DNA of 64,000 bases, from assembly GCA_027924585.1 (NCBI GenBank), contig BSBM01000179.1, forward strand, positions 12,190,501 through 12,254,500, in the 5' to 3' direction. Position 1 is the stretch's first letter; each line of letters starts with the position of its first letter. The position numbers were made by a program, and so were the translations under genes. Source of the stretch: Larix kaempferi. Taxonomy: Eukaryota > Streptophyta > Pinopsida > Pinales > Pinaceae. Shown here piece by piece: positions 1-12,370 of this stretch. The notes under the pieces are model-generated. The model was not told where the DNA came from. It ran no database searches and saw only the letters and a list, made by a program, of their open reading frames with translations.

Positions 1-3000
1 TCTTCATATGAGTAGCATAGGTAGCAGATCGATGGTCCTTGGAATCCTTGTTTGATAATTTGGTCTCATGTGAGAATCCTTTTCCGGGTGACCAACTAGA
101 GAAAAGTGGAGACCTTGGGCCAGAGGTTTTGTTTCCATATTTGATTCCATATTGTGTCCTGTGGAATTTGATGATTTTGAGTTAATATGTTGCAGGCTTC
201 TTTTAGTGTGAAGGTTCCTTTGCTAGTGTGACCCCATCAGAGAATGTCTTCTCCATGTTGTACTATTATCATTCGAGATTGAAGTTATTTTTTAGTGAGC
301 TCCCATTGTTCATCAATAGGGTTTGGCTTCCAGTGTTGTCGGAGTTTCCAGGATCTCCAGTGGGAATTAGTTGTGTGGGGTTCCCAAAACTGGGCCAAAA
401 AATTCAAGTAGTTGGTATTGGTAGCTTGCTGAAGTTGCTGAGCTTGGTTGATGGTGTTGAGTTTTGATCTTTGTTACCAGGAATCATCCCAGAATAGTGT
501 TGTGTTTCCATTATGGATTTCCTAGAAGGCGTGGTCCTAGATGAGATCTTTTCTTTGCTAGGAATCTTTCCATATGATGGAGCCTCCTCTTGTGTCTTGG
601 ATCCGAATGAGATCTTTGTACTGCACATCTGGAGCATATTTTTGGTGCCAATTTTTTTCCCAAAGCGAATCTGGGGGAGTAATCCATCTCCACCAGAGTT
701 TCACCGACATTGCTTGAATTTATATTGTTGGGTCCTGAAGTCCCATCCCCCCCTTCAATTTAGGCCAGGAGAGTTTATCGCAAGAGAGCAAGGCCCATTT
801 CCTTTTCCCTTTTTCCTTTGAGCCACCCCATAGGAACATCCTTTGGAGAGATCTGATTGCATTTAGAAATTTTTTTGGGGCATTAAATATTGAGAAGAGA
901 TAGGAACACATAATGCGAAGGACAAAGTTGAGAAAGACTAATCGGCCTGAAATGTTAGGAGAACGAAAGGTCCAATTGGTTAGGCGTTGTTCCATTTTTT
1001 CCAAGAGTTTGGGCTAGCAATAATTTTGCGCAGCAATGGATATAAGTGAAGCACCTAGATATCCTTAAGGCAATGCACCTCTTTTGAAAGAAAGGAGTCT
1101 GGAGATCCTCAATTGAAGGTGCAGGGATGTGTTGAAGAAAAATATTTCTGATTTATCATTGTTGAGAGCAACTCCAGAGGCTTCCATGAAGAGGGCTAGC
1201 AAGTTTTTTTTATTTTGCGGGATTCCCTGATAGTTTCTTTAGCAAGCAACATCGTGTCATCAACAAATTGTAGGTGTGAGGCTTTGAGGTTGTCCCCAAC
1301 TGTGTTAAGACTAGAGAGGGTATTATTGTTGACAATAGATTTCAAGGTTCATCTAAGGCATTCCATCATTAGAATAAAGAGGAAGGGGGAGAGAGGATCC
1401 CCTTGACGGATTCCTTGAGAGGCGATGAAGGTGGGGGAGGGGGAACCATTGAACAAGATGGAAAATAAGGCTATGGAAGTGAGTGTCAAAATCCAATGGA
1501 CCCAAAGTGGGGCAAATCCAAAGGTCAGGAGAAGTTGTTGCATATATTTCTAGGATATCTTATCAAAAGCTTTTGAGAGGTCTAACTTTATGAACATTCC
1601 TACTTTTTTTTCAGTTCTAAGTGTGTGGATGGATTCATGGGTTGTTAGGATGCCATCTGAGATTTTTTTGCTCTCCACGTAGCCAGATTGCTCCTCCGAA
1701 ATGAGGTGGGGTAGGATGGGTTTGAATCTGTTTGCAATGATTTTGGTAATGACTTTGTAAATGACATTGCATAGGGAGATAGGTCAAAACTTACTTGGAA
1801 AGATTGGCGAATCCTCTTTGGGGATGAGGGTGATGAAGGTAGCATTCGGGGATGGAAGGAAATTCAACCTTTGTCTAGACTCTTTAACAGCTTCCCAAAC
1901 ATCTTGTTTTACAATGGTCCAACAATGTTGATAGAATTCAATGGTGAATCCATCTGGTCCTGGGGATTTTCCTTGAAGCATTTCTTTGATAACCTCTATG
2001 ACTTCCTCTGGAGTTATAGGCCGAAGAAATATGTCATTATGTTCCTGAGTGACGAGCCTCGAAAATTTTTGAAGAATAGAATGGATTGCTTGTGCCCAGT
2101 TTGGATTTTCCTTAGTTAGGATATTGCTATGGAATTCAACCAAATATTTTGTAATATCTGCTTGGGTGGTGAGACATTGGCCTTGGCTAGAGTGCAGAAG
2201 GGAAATTCTGCTATTTTCCCAACATTGAATCATGGATTCATGAAAGAATTTTGAGTTTCTTTCTCCTTCCTTTAGCCATCTTACTCTGTATTTTTGTTTC
2301 CAAATAATTTCCTCCTGGTCCATGCGTTGGTTGAGAGATGATTGTATGCGCTCTTCTTCTTTTAAGAGTTGTTTGGTGTAGCCTTATGTTATTGCAGTTT
2401 GTTGAATCTCTTCCATTTCCTCTTCTAGTTTCCTTTTGGATTTAAATATGTTTCCAAAAACTTCTTTGTTCCAGGTCTTCAACTTATTCCTTACCCATTT
2501 GAGTTTCTGTTGAAGAATATACATTTTGGATCCCTCCTTTTTAGGAGTTGTTGACCACCATTGTGATAGATTATCCATGAATTCTAGATGAGCTAGCCAG
2601 AATTTATCAAATATGAAGGGTATATTTTACATGGCTCATTGCTTTGATCAATTTCAAGGCTTATTGGCCAATGGTCAGAGTCAACCCTTGGAATAATGAA
2701 GGAGTCTGATTTAACTCCCGATCTAACCAGGTCCGCCGAGACGAGGAAGCGATCTAACATGAAGGCGACTTGATGGGAACCACCTCTTCTATTGTTCTAG
2801 GTGTAGGTGCCATTTTTTTGGACTATGTCCACCTTGTCGAAGATGTTTATCATTTTCCCAAAGTCTTTGCTACCTGATTCAAGGAGAGTGATGCCTCCCT
2901 TCTTATCTAGAGATGAGGAGATCATGTTGAAGTCACCTCCCAGGATCCAGTGCCCATTTAGGGGTTTGATTTGATTTAGAGAGTCCAGGAAGGATTGATT

Positions 3001-3348
3001 CATTGTTGGAGTAGCTGGTCCATATACATTGGTCATAGTTCCTCTGAGGTATCTACTTTTGATTTCATAAGATACTGATAAGGTGTTCCGAGTTGAAAAG
3101 AAGTTGAATAGATGTATGATGCTAGGGTCCCATAGAAGTGATATGCCTCATGCTGTCCTAAATCCATCGAGAGCCACTAGTTGGAAATATTTCCAACAAA
3201 AGGATGCCCATTTCTTCATTTTCTCCATTGTGCAGTTCATTTCTTGGAGCATAACTATGGTTGGATTTTCTTACTGAATCTTAGATCATAGGGTTCTTCT
3301 TTTTCTTTTCCCTTCCAATCCTCAAATATTCCATGAAATGATATTCAT
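1..3348 (-). pseudogene. LINE ORF2 relic: endonuclease-reverse transcriptase
   Basis: ORF2 would nick target DNA and copy the LINE RNA by target-primed reverse transcription. The start at 3348 reads MNIISWNI, the usual opening of plant LINE endonucleases, followed at once by an in-frame TGA (3322-3324) where the family has Arg. Endonuclease pieces include VMLQEMN, NVYGP and GGDFNM (2797-3036). Reverse transcriptase pieces include GKSPGPDG (in 1784-2323), PISLCNVIYK after a TGA at 1784-1786, GIRQGDPLSPF (about 1382-1414), the catalytic FVDD box (1256-1267), and the thumb/C-terminal region (720-1004). The segment GNTTLFWDDSW near 480-516 is the usual downstream zinc-binding/RNase H-linker region. 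Several frameshifts and stops make it a pseudogene. The catalytic Asp pair is still readable, but no frame spans the domain. Confidence 0.87.
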
Positions 3349-4850
3349 CGGGGAAACATGTGAGTGGTTGGTATGGATTGCATCCACTTAGAGAGTGGCA
3401 TGTAATTCCCTGATGCTATGAGTTTCTCTCCCATACCTACTAGCCTTTGTTGATCAATGTTTTTTCCTTTCTTGTCACCTCCCAAATTGGTGTTTCCTTT
3501 TGGAGGATGATGGATTTCCATGGTGTTGTTGTGTGGATTCCATGGGTGTTGATGTGGGGAAGCATTTCCAGTGGCCACTCAAATGGCTTTTTGGATCAGC
3601 ACAATATGCGGCATGGGGATTGTTGAGAGGTCACCCTGTTTACAAACTTCAATGATTTTTTTGGATTTCATGATCTGTTATGTCTAGATCTTTTTCTTCC
3701 TCCCCATTACCTTGTTCCTCCACTTATTCCATGGTTCTATCCTCTTAAGGGTCTATTTTCCTTCACTTGGATTGATCTGCATCATTCTTTTCTTGATTTA
3801 TTGTCTCTTCTTGTGGTTTGTCTATTGCTTCTACCTCAAGCTCCATTTATGTTGTCTTTAAGATGGTGAATTGATTGGTGTTATTTGTATTTTTGGACAT
3901 GGGTTGGGTTTTTTTAGGGGATTTTCCTTTGGATCTATGAGTGACAAGGGTGAAGTTTGAGTGGTCAGGCCGAGAAGGGGGAGGGGGTGGGGTTGGGGTA
4001 AAGGGTGTGGGGGTTTGGATTTCTAAGAGATCTCTATAGAGGTGCTCATATTCATGGCATTTATGGAATTTGAAGGGAATGTGTTCATATTCTAGGGTTT
4101 GGATCCATTATTCATCTTGAAAGATTAGGTGGATTGCTTCTAGCAACAGTTTTGAGACATTCATGTGAACACAGATTCTGGAAAAGGAAGTATATATACC
4201 GCGCTTGGTTATCTCAGAGCTTCTGATATATGTCCCTATGTTATTGCCAATGCCTGCCAGTATTTCTTCTTCCCAGTAATCATGTAGGAGTGAGTACATT
4301 ATAACGCAAAATGGGACTTCTGTGAAGTCCTCCCGATATGGGATAGAATTTTCTTTCCAGTAACGCGTGAACAACCCTACGTTGTTGAAGAAGTGGGGGC
4401 CTTGTTCTACAATTCGTTCTCTTTCTCTAGGTTCTGAGAATATTACCACAAAATACCCTTTTGAACCAAGTTTCACATCAAAACCTCCCACATGTTTCCA
4501 TTTGTGGTTGATCCAACCTTGAAGGGCTTTTTCGTTGGCCAGAAACCCATAAATTTACATATCAATGCATGATCACACAAGTACTACCTGTATTCGGCCA
4601 CTTTGTTGGAAGTAATTTCTAATGTAGGAATATCACTAGTTTTGGGGAAGCACTTACCTTTTGGCGCGGCCAGAGAATTTTCTAATATAGCTTGACCTCC
4701 GTTTCTTCCCTTGTTCAGCGAGTTTCCTTCGTTTTGCTGATGGGATGCCCTTGCTTGCTGCGAGGCATTTGCATCAGGGTTCCAATTGCCATTATTCTAT
4801 GCATGATCTGAGCCAGTGGTTGAGGATCAAAATACATTGCGATATGAGGG
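3345..4850 (-). pseudogene. LINE ORF1 relic (DUF4283-like RNA-binding protein)
   Basis: ORF1 of plant L1 elements is the nucleic-acid-binding component of the LINE RNP. The best preserved part is 4108-4491. It reads LGSKGYFVVIF, then EQGPHFFNNVGLFTRYW, the typical DUF4283 pattern (glycine-rich strand, 'gP' turn, W before the linker), and ends SRICVHMN. In the same frame the protein can be followed upstream to about 4850 through ANEKALQGWINHKWKHV and a Gln/Asn-rich stretch near 4735-4800, broken by at least one stop. The C-terminal piece at 3345-3578 is in another frame, so a frameshift lies between. Its stop codon TGA (3345-3347) overlaps the ORF2 ATG. The N-terminal limit is uncertain. Confidence 0.72.
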
Positions 4851-4900
4851 GTTGTCGCCCCCACAGGGGTTTGGCCATCAAGATTTCTCAACTTCGAGCC

Positions 4901-5682
4901 TGAATAGTAGAAAACCCTAGCAGGTTGAAAACCCTAAAATCGGAAGCGGCACTGTAGAGCTCTCTTGTTCTAGAATGCATTATCTCCAGCAAGGAACATA
5001 CCTTGAATTTATGCAACTCTAGATAATCGACAAGCATACCATCAATCAACCATGATCGAGATGGAAGGTAAGATTGATAATGTACCAACTTCAATTTTCA
5101 TCCCCTGGACATATTATTATTGTTGTTATGTTGGACATAGTGGCACAAGGTTCCTGGACTATGGTTTGCACATTATTATTATTTTTATTAGGTTTAACTT
5201 ATAAAATAATTAATAAAAACAACTAGATGACCGATGCCACGAAAGAGAGTATGAGGAACCATGATGTTATGAGCAAGGGGCTGTGGAACAGTGTTTACCT
5301 ATGTGTGTTGATCCTATGTTGATGTTGTACACCCTTCTTATGTACTTGATGGACCCTCTTGGTTATGCACCCTAATGTGATATGTCACTCGGTTTTATTT
5401 ACCCCGAGATTAATTTTTTTAATTGAGGATTGGAATCCCTCTCTCACCTAGTGTGCCCTCATGAGTTGGATTAGTGTGTCTCTTAGTGTAGCCACCTGAT
5501 GTGTAGTTCCAATTTACTATTCTAAGAATGTAACTATCATTATTGGGTCCCTTTCTCTCCCAATCCGAATGGATCATGAAGGAATTTTATTTGCTTGTGT
5601 TTGGCTAGTCACACTTGTGTGTCGGTTCATGCTTTTTCTCTCGTGCTTGTGTTTGGAAATTTTAGTTCAATTTTTCTGCTCT
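4901..5682. other. Spacer; possible LTR remnant at its right side
   Basis: No supportable gene. A 68-codon open frame at 4888-5094 (minus) may be 5' leader of the LINE. The stretch from about 5220 to 5680 resembles a decayed LTR only because a primer-binding-site-like motif follows it. No paired LTR was found. Confidence 0.3.
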
Positions 5683-5695
5683 TGGTATGAGAGCC
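5683..5695 (+). other. Primer-binding-site-like motif of a decayed LTR element
   Basis: TGGTATGAGAGCC differs by one base from TGGTATCAGAGCC, the plant initiator tRNA-Met primer-binding site. No TG/CA LTR boundary directly precedes it and no gag or pol is readable downstream. It is either a degenerate LTR-retrotransposon 5' end or a chance match. Confidence 0.28.
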
Positions 5696-5907
5696 ATGCT
5701 GGTCATTGTGCCCTTTTGGATCTTGTTCCCAAGCTAAGTTACTATGGATCCACTCGTGTGTGTCCTGGAAATGCTTCTGAAGATCCTAGATTGGCAGTAG
5801 GGGTGAGGTCCACTGCGATTGGACTTGAGGTTGGACAAAGCTGTGTATTTCCTCTATATATCCTGGTTTGGCAGCATGGGTGAATTCCACTTCCTTGGAT
5901 TTTAGGT

Positions 5908-6050
5908 TGTCCTAGAGCCACTAGAATTTCCCTATATTGGAAGTGCTACTTACCATTGGGTTGTGGTTGGATTGTTGTCCTGGAGCCACTGGAATTTCCG
6001 TGGAGTGGAAGTAGAGGCCACACTTTCCATTGGGTTGTGGTTGGATTGAT
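5908..6050. repeat. Two-copy tandem repeat, about 70 bp
   Basis: Two diverged copies begin TGTCCTAGAGCCACT (5908) and TGTCCTGGAGCCACT (5976), and both end in CCATTGGGTTGTGGTTGGAT. The second copy carries a small insertion. There is no open reading frame of note. Confidence 0.75.
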
Positions 6051-8339
6051 TTCTTGAGAGAATTTGTGGTTGAGTGTGCTCTTTCTTGTGGCATCCTAGT
6101 TCCGGCTCGGGGGTGATTATTGCAAAGTGATTTTTGGCTTGCATTGTGTCTATGGTTGGGTGGAACGTGCCACAGTCGATTCCAGTTGCGTATTTGGAAA
6201 AGATAAGTGCTTTATATTATGTTTATATAATTTATTTGGATGTGAGCTTATTTATTTATGGATTCACATGAAATTTTTGATGAAATGTATGAGCTATTTG
6301 TGGAAGAAATTTCTTGTGGAATTCAATCTATTTATGCAAGTAAATTTGTGAAGGAATTGGAAACTAGTTTTCGGGATTTTGTGCACAAATTGTTTGAGTA
6401 AATGATTATTTGGAACCTATTCTAAAAAAATGATATTTCTTCCCATTTTCATTATATAATGTGTATTTTGATGGTACAGTATCCTCGGAATGGTTTAAGA
6501 CACTTCTCTTTGATGCTTCTACCTTTTATTCAAAAACTAGTTCTTCGATTGGATTGTTTTGCATAGTTTGGAGACTTGGCACAAGAAGTGTTTGTGAAAA
6601 TGATCGAGTGTTATTTTTATTCTAATGTATTATAAATACAGTTTAATTTGTGTGATAATGTGAGGGGAAATCTTCTTGATAGCGTTTGAAAAATGTCTAC
6701 TGAAATTCTACTTATGGATTCATTTCATTTTGGTTCAGTTATTTAGACTCAATTCCTTGTGGTGAATGTTAACTAGTTTCATTGGAATTGATGGAAAATA
6801 TCACCTTATGTGCAATTGGAATGATATGAAAATAAACATTTTATTGGCTATAGGTGCACAATTAAATATGTTTTTAATGTATTTAGGATATATTTTTGGT
6901 TTAATGGCATGGTTACAAGTTGATTTTGTGCAAGACTAGCTGCTTATATTGGAAAACTAGTTAACTAGTCTTCTAGACTCTCTTTCGTAATTACCACGAT
7001 TAATTATTGTAATTTTTGTAATTAGGAATTATTTACATGTAATTATATGTTATTAATCCATTGGGATTGATAATTGATGGTTATTTGTTAAACAATTGGA
7101 TTTGTGATAAGTGTCACATTTGCGCACTAAGTGTCGTAATTAACAAATTACTAGTTAACTATGATTAATAATAATTAGCCTTTAGAAGTGGTTATCATCT
7201 CTGATATGTCTTGGATTTAAGGTTTGATGACGTTAAGAAGCCTTCCTAGCCCTTATATCAGATGTTTGATGTGTTAATGAATTTAAATTAAATTATTGTT
7301 AATTATTGGATTTTGTGTCACAATTAATTTTGGAAAAATAGAAATTAAATGTTTATGGTTTATCTGTTGCATTAAAAAACACGTCATTAGCCTCATAGAG
7401 CTAATGATATGTCCTTGAGACCCTTTGATATCCCTGGGAGACATCACACCCCATGACTCTTCATAACCTTCTTCTGTCACTTCTTTACCTTCTAATAATC
7501 ACCCACCATAGGTATGTTCTACAATTCCTCAAAATATACCCATGAGATGATGAACCCAAATCCCTTCGCCAAAAATGGGATAGCTTTGAACTCTTCAAGA
7601 GGAAAAAAACCTGCATTTAAGGCTATATCGTGATCCAAACCTAATATATCTAGATCAACCTATGGGATTTTCCCATGAGGTGACTGATCTAAGTCTGTTC
7701 CTAAGAATTCCAATGAGATACGAAATGCTAAAGTTTGAAATATTTCTTATGCTCTAGAAATACTAAAGTTTGAAACATTCAAATTTTTTCTCAAATGTTA
7801 AAACATCATAATGAAAGTTAGTAGATCAACAATAATCAATAAATTATATGTCTTAACAAAATCCAATAAAACATAATGTTAATAAATTATATTCCAAAAA
7901 TAGTCATTGTCATATTAGTCACTATATGTCTCTAGTAATAATAAGTTGAATGTCTCCAACTTTGAAATTAAAACAGATTACTTTAATATAATTTATTTTT
8001 GAGTTTCCCCATTTTTTTCTTAGTATACTTCTTATTTTTTAAATTATTTATTTTTAACTATATTTTTAAATAATATTCTGTAAATTATAAATTAAACTTA
8101 ACCTAATTTTTTGACATACTACATTTATTTTTTAAAAATCATATTTAATTATTTATTAACAATAACATTTTATATTACATACAAAATTAAGCATAAATAA
8201 CATAAAATAATACAATTAACAATGCTATATGTCAACTTCCACATTATGTTTCCTATGTCCCAAACGGAAATTGCATCATATACACAATCCATTAGATGCA
8301 TGATATTTATAACATTTATAAATTAAAAAGAAAAAATAA
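6051..8339. other. AT-rich spacer without a recognisable gene
   Basis: No domain is recognised. About 7510-7700 (minus) can be read as a coherent stretch (for example LDILGLDHDIALNAGFFPLEE), but it runs into stops near 7500 and I cannot assign it; it may be an old transposon coding relic. AT content rises strongly from about 7980. Confidence 0.4.
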
Positions 8340-8460
8340 TTAAAAAAACAATAATAATAAAATAAACTTTATTAAAAACAATAATAATAAAATAAACTTT
8401 ATTAAAAAACAATAATAATAAAGAAAAATTCATTAAAAAACAACAACAATAATAAAAATA
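8340..8460. repeat. Minisatellite, 30-31 bp unit, about four copies
   Basis: Units of the type CAATAATAATAAAATAAACTT begin at 8349, 8379, 8410 and 8441. The last two are more diverged. AT-rich simple-sequence character suggests replication slippage. Confidence 0.8.
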
Positions 8461-8999
8461 AGTTTTTTTTTTTATGATAAATCTATATACACAATTTTTA
8501 TTAAAAAATATTTTATTTCACTATTTTTAATAATAATAACTTAATATTTATCAAATTAATTAAGTGTATTTTAATAAATAATTAACATAAGAAGTATCAA
8601 ATAAATATCTTAAATGTATATGAAATGTTTTCATATACAATTAGTTTATATCGGGATCCACAATTAGTATATATTAGATATCTTAAATGTGGCTTAGGTG
8701 GCTTAGGTTAATTTATGTGACTTAGGTGTGTATATTAGGATCAACAACTCAACTTTAAGCGTATTTTATTAATGTCGCGAAGGTAAAAATAATGATACTT
8801 TAATTTTTTTAATTTTTTATATAATGTGAATTATTCAAGCAATTTATCTAATGTAAATTATCCATCCAAGTTACATATCATGTGAGATTCAATCTACTAT
8901 CAAGACTTGAATCAAGAACATAAATCATAATAGTACTCAATTTGTATTAATACAATGATCAATGTATTAAATAAGATATATTACATATCCATATTAGAT

Positions 9000-10660
9000 T
9001 GGTGTTGAATTTCATCCAGTTCAACATATGATTCATGAAGATCAACATTTGTATCAAATTCTCCAGAATCATTATAAGGATTGTCCATAACAACATCTAG
9101 GATGTCTAGAACTAAGTCATCATCAATATAATCATCATCATCAAGATGAAGCATAGAATGTGAGGCAATGACTATCTAGTCAATGTGATTCCCCTCTTAG
9201 TACTAAGTACACTTCTTCCTCCAAATCCCCTACATCTTATTTTTCTTGATCATGAACATCTTTGTCAGGAAAAATATACTTTCAACATGCCTTCCTCTTG
9301 GATAAAATCTAACAACAAATTACCAACCTACTCTACCTAGCACTTGTAAATAAAATGCATGCTCACGTTAAGTTGGAAGTATGCAGGGCTCTGTATTTGG
9401 CTCATAACTAGTACCATTAATCATGGTAAATCCATTGTCATGATCAACAACAGTCTTTCATCACCTTGTAGCAACAGTTTGTACCACTTGACCTTAAAGT
9501 GAACCACTTTGAAGGATTTAAAGCCTATATCCAATAATTGTCTTCCACATAACCTAGTACCTCAAATCCGATGTGATTGGATGTCTATCACTCCTATGGG
9601 AAATATTAGTGACTTGGAAAATTGCAGTTATCCCACTGTCACAGGTTTTCTTCTTATCATCTAACTATTTGGTGTGATATTTTATGTCATTACACCACAA
9701 AGCTTTATGATGTTTCATATTTATGTTTAGCATGTTATAAATGCATTGTCATGAATTGATAACTATATGTATAATATAATTTGGGGGACAAAAAGTAACA
9801 CAAAAATGAGATTTGAAATCTAAAAGTGAAACTAAAATATTGCTTACATTTCTATCTTTTGCACCATATGTTAGATAAAATTTCCTTTTGGTTTAGATTT
9901 GTATCAAGATCCAAAAAATCTCTTTTAATCAACTTCGTCAGCCTAGTCCATGATAAGGTATGGTAAACTTCTTTGCATCATTCTATCCATATCTTCATCT
10001 AGTCAAAGATTATTTGGAATATATAAACGATTTAGATCCTACTCTCCACTACCTGGATGAAGGAAAAAAATAGATTTAGTGAACCAACCAAGCTTCAAAA
10101 AGCATGTAGGAAGATAGTAAATACATTAGAAGTTATTACCTTTCACTTTTATCCATATACCTTTCCCCAACAAAACCTCCCATTCAAATTTTTTGGTGGA
10201 ATTGACATCCCAAATGAGAGGCACATTGATATCACCCACTTCTTGAGACAAATACTAACTAAAATGTACAGTAGATTGATTTACCATATAGCCTTCAACC
10301 ATTAAACCCTATGGATGTGATCTTTGTCTAAAACATACTTCAATGCTTTCAAGTAGCCACATTGAGCTTGTGTATACATGTCCACATATTTTTTTCTCCT
10401 CCACTAGGTGTATGAGGTAGTGTTCTTGTGCATTGACAAATGTTGGAGGTAGACACATTTTCATTTCACACATTAGTTGAGAAATTTCTCTCTTCCAATA
10501 CTTGATATCTTCTTTATGGATTTATTAAAAAGGAAACAAATGTGTCATGGATCAACCTATTTATCTCTTCATTCTCAATAATATTAGGGTTATTTTCTTC
10601 CATAGTATTAACTTCAATATCATCACCCTCACCACCTCTACTACGAACTGATTGTATATA
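9000..10660 (-). pseudogene. CACTA (En/Spm) transposase relic with DUF4218- and DUF4216-like parts
   Basis: On the minus strand two conserved C-terminal parts of plant CACTA TNP2-type transposases can be read in the right order. A DUF4218-like stretch comes first (about 10560 to 10150: CEMKMCLPPTFVNAQEHYL, then HLVEE, MVEGYM and SQEVGDINVPLIW). A DUF4216-like stretch follows (about 9560 to 9230: KSFKVVHFKVKWYKLL, VVDHDNGFTMING, HAFYLQVLGRVGW). The latter corresponds to the family pattern 'vvlFkC.W', 'GFt.vn', 'qvFY...'. An acidic C-terminal tail (LDDDDYIDDDLVLDILDVV) lies near 9090-9150. Stops and frameshifts are frequent, and the catalytic N-terminal region is missing. No CACTA/TAGTG terminal inverted repeats were found nearby. 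Confidence 0.72.
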
Positions 10661-10929
10661 AGCATTTTGTTTGGATCAACTAGTGATCTGGTTAATATTA
10701 CCTAGCATTGGTCCCTATCTCAACAAAATACAAAATCCAATCATTCGTACACTAAAAGAATAAAGTCAAATAAATTCACAAACAAAAAATAAAAAAATGT
10801 ATAAACAAAATTCAACTATATGCCAAATTTCTCTTCATGGGGTAGTGTTTTGAATAGTTTGTGTGCTAAATGTGGTAAAATGAATTAATCATTTTAATTC
10901 CAAATAAATTTTAGTTTGAAGGATATACA

Positions 10930-11150
10930 TCAAAGGAAAATTTACCTCTAACAAAATTTCTCCTTCTCCCATTTTTTTCTCAAAAATGTATTATTTTCTT
11001 TTGTTCAACTGACTTTTCAACGCCATGGAAAAGATGAAAAATACTTTAAAAATTCAAAATGTTATTTACCGAATGTGGGCATATAGATGTCATTTAAGTG
11101 TTGTTGCATGTACATTTGACACATCTCCTAAGTGACATCAAATATGATAA
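10930..11150. repeat. Diverged direct repeat, left copy
   Basis: Shares order and wording with 13820-14035: a pyrimidine-rich stretch, then AATGTATT..TTTTGTTC, GACTTTTCAA, a purine-rich stretch and CATATAGA. Both are followed by short ATTTAAGTG/CTTAAGTG-type motifs. Could be subterminal sequence of a DNA transposon. Confidence 0.5.
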
Positions 11151-11404
11151 TGACATCAAATTTTGGGTAAAGCACAAAGGATAAACGAAAAGGAAAAGGT
11201 ACAAGGTGGCAATGTTAGGGTGATTCTAATAAAGGGGCAATAAGGAAGGTGGTGATATCAAGGTAGTCCTAATGAATTCAAGAGGGGAATGCTAGAAATT
11301 TGAGAGGTATGGTTGGTAAGGTGATCTCATAGATGTAGTATATAGGATGGAGCAACCACATTCCATGTCTTGTAGGGATAACACAATGATTAATCACACT
11401 AGGA

Positions 11405-12370
11405 TGAAACTATCTCGAGTTAGGCCAGTTGGCGCAAGTCAGGTTGGTCGGACCCTCTCGCTTAACAATAACACACGACACACTATGTTCACATAGATTG
11501 GATGTAAATAGGATGCCAGAAGTTGGCTTCAGTTACTTCAATCAAATTACAATGGTTACAATGTGAAATGCAAAACAACTAAACTAGTCAGCCTCAGCAT
11601 GATACAATATACACAAGTAAAATGGTGTGTTTCTCTATGTGCGATCTTCTCCCTCTCCTGGTTCTCTGCTGAACAACAAGATATGGATCGGATATATCTT
11701 CCCCAATTGGAACTATTCCTCTCTGTTCATGTGCATTGATCTTCTACTCTGTTATACGGCTTCTCTTCCCGAGGTCCACTCTGTTCCCCGAGACACTCTT
11801 CCTCTGCCCGCCAAATCCTGCAGATCCTGCAGACCTGCAGTTGTCAGTGCCCCTGGCCATTCTTCACAACCTCTTCCCGTGGTGACGTCTGTCCCGATCC
11901 CAACCACCTTCATAACTGCTCATAACTTCCTTATCAACCCCGAACGGCTACCAAGTACTGCGCTTTGACTTCTGCAAAACTCAGACTTTGTGACAGTTGT
12001 CGGCCCCACATCTCGACCATGCTACACTTCGTCACCTTTCGAACTTACTTATCGGCTTCGCTTAACTCCCACGGCTTCCAGTTCACCCCTTCATGCTTGG
12101 CTTCCGCCGTAAACTTGTCAGTGTCGTTGTTTGACAACCTGTTGACACTCGACCTCTTTCACTGCAAACATGTCGTCTGTCGACATCTTAACTTGTCGAC
12201 CTTCGACCTTCTCCTCATTTTGTTGACCGCACCTTAACAGATTCTTCTCGACTACTTGGCTTCGACAACCAGTATTCCTTCGGACAAGTGGTCGTCAACA
12301 ATTCCCCTGGTCGACTTCTCCTATTGATCAACGTCGACTGATTTTCGTAGGTCCCAATGCTCCTGCATCA
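11405..12370 (-). mobile_element. Solo-LTR-like block
   Basis: A 966-bp block of clearly higher GC than its surroundings begins TGAAACTATCTCGAG and ends GCTCCTGCATCA, so it has TG...CA termini. CTAG occurs at 11399-11402 and directly after the block at 12371-12374, but two extra bases on the left mean the target-site duplication is imperfect. It contains GTCGAC-rich sequence and no long protein of known family; the 113- and 90-codon plus-strand frames look incidental. Orientation is guessed. An LTR or other GC-rich insertion are both possible. Confidence 0.35.

Larger units (their letters stand above)
1..4900 (-). mobile_element. Decayed L1-type LINE (non-LTR retrotransposon), 3' end off the left edge
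   Basis: Fragments of both LINE proteins lie in the expected order on the minus strand: ORF1 with a DUF4283-like domain (about 4850 to 3345), then ORF2 with endonuclease (3348 to about 2790) and reverse transcriptase (about 2320 to 720), then a C-terminal segment near 480-520. The 3' end and any poly-A tail lie left of position 1, so no target-site duplication can be tested. The 5' boundary is approximate; recognisable ORF1-like sequence fades between 4850 and 5100. Stops and frameshifts show that the copy is dead. Confidence 0.85.

Noticed and set aside
5100-5700. Complete LTR retrotransposon upstream of the primer-site-like motif
   Set aside because: No clear LTR start, no second LTR and no gag or pol; only the weak motif was kept.
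11627-12237. Plus-strand ORFs of 113 and 90 codons
   Set aside because: No recognisable motif; they lie in a GC-shifted LTR-like block where stop codons are rarer.
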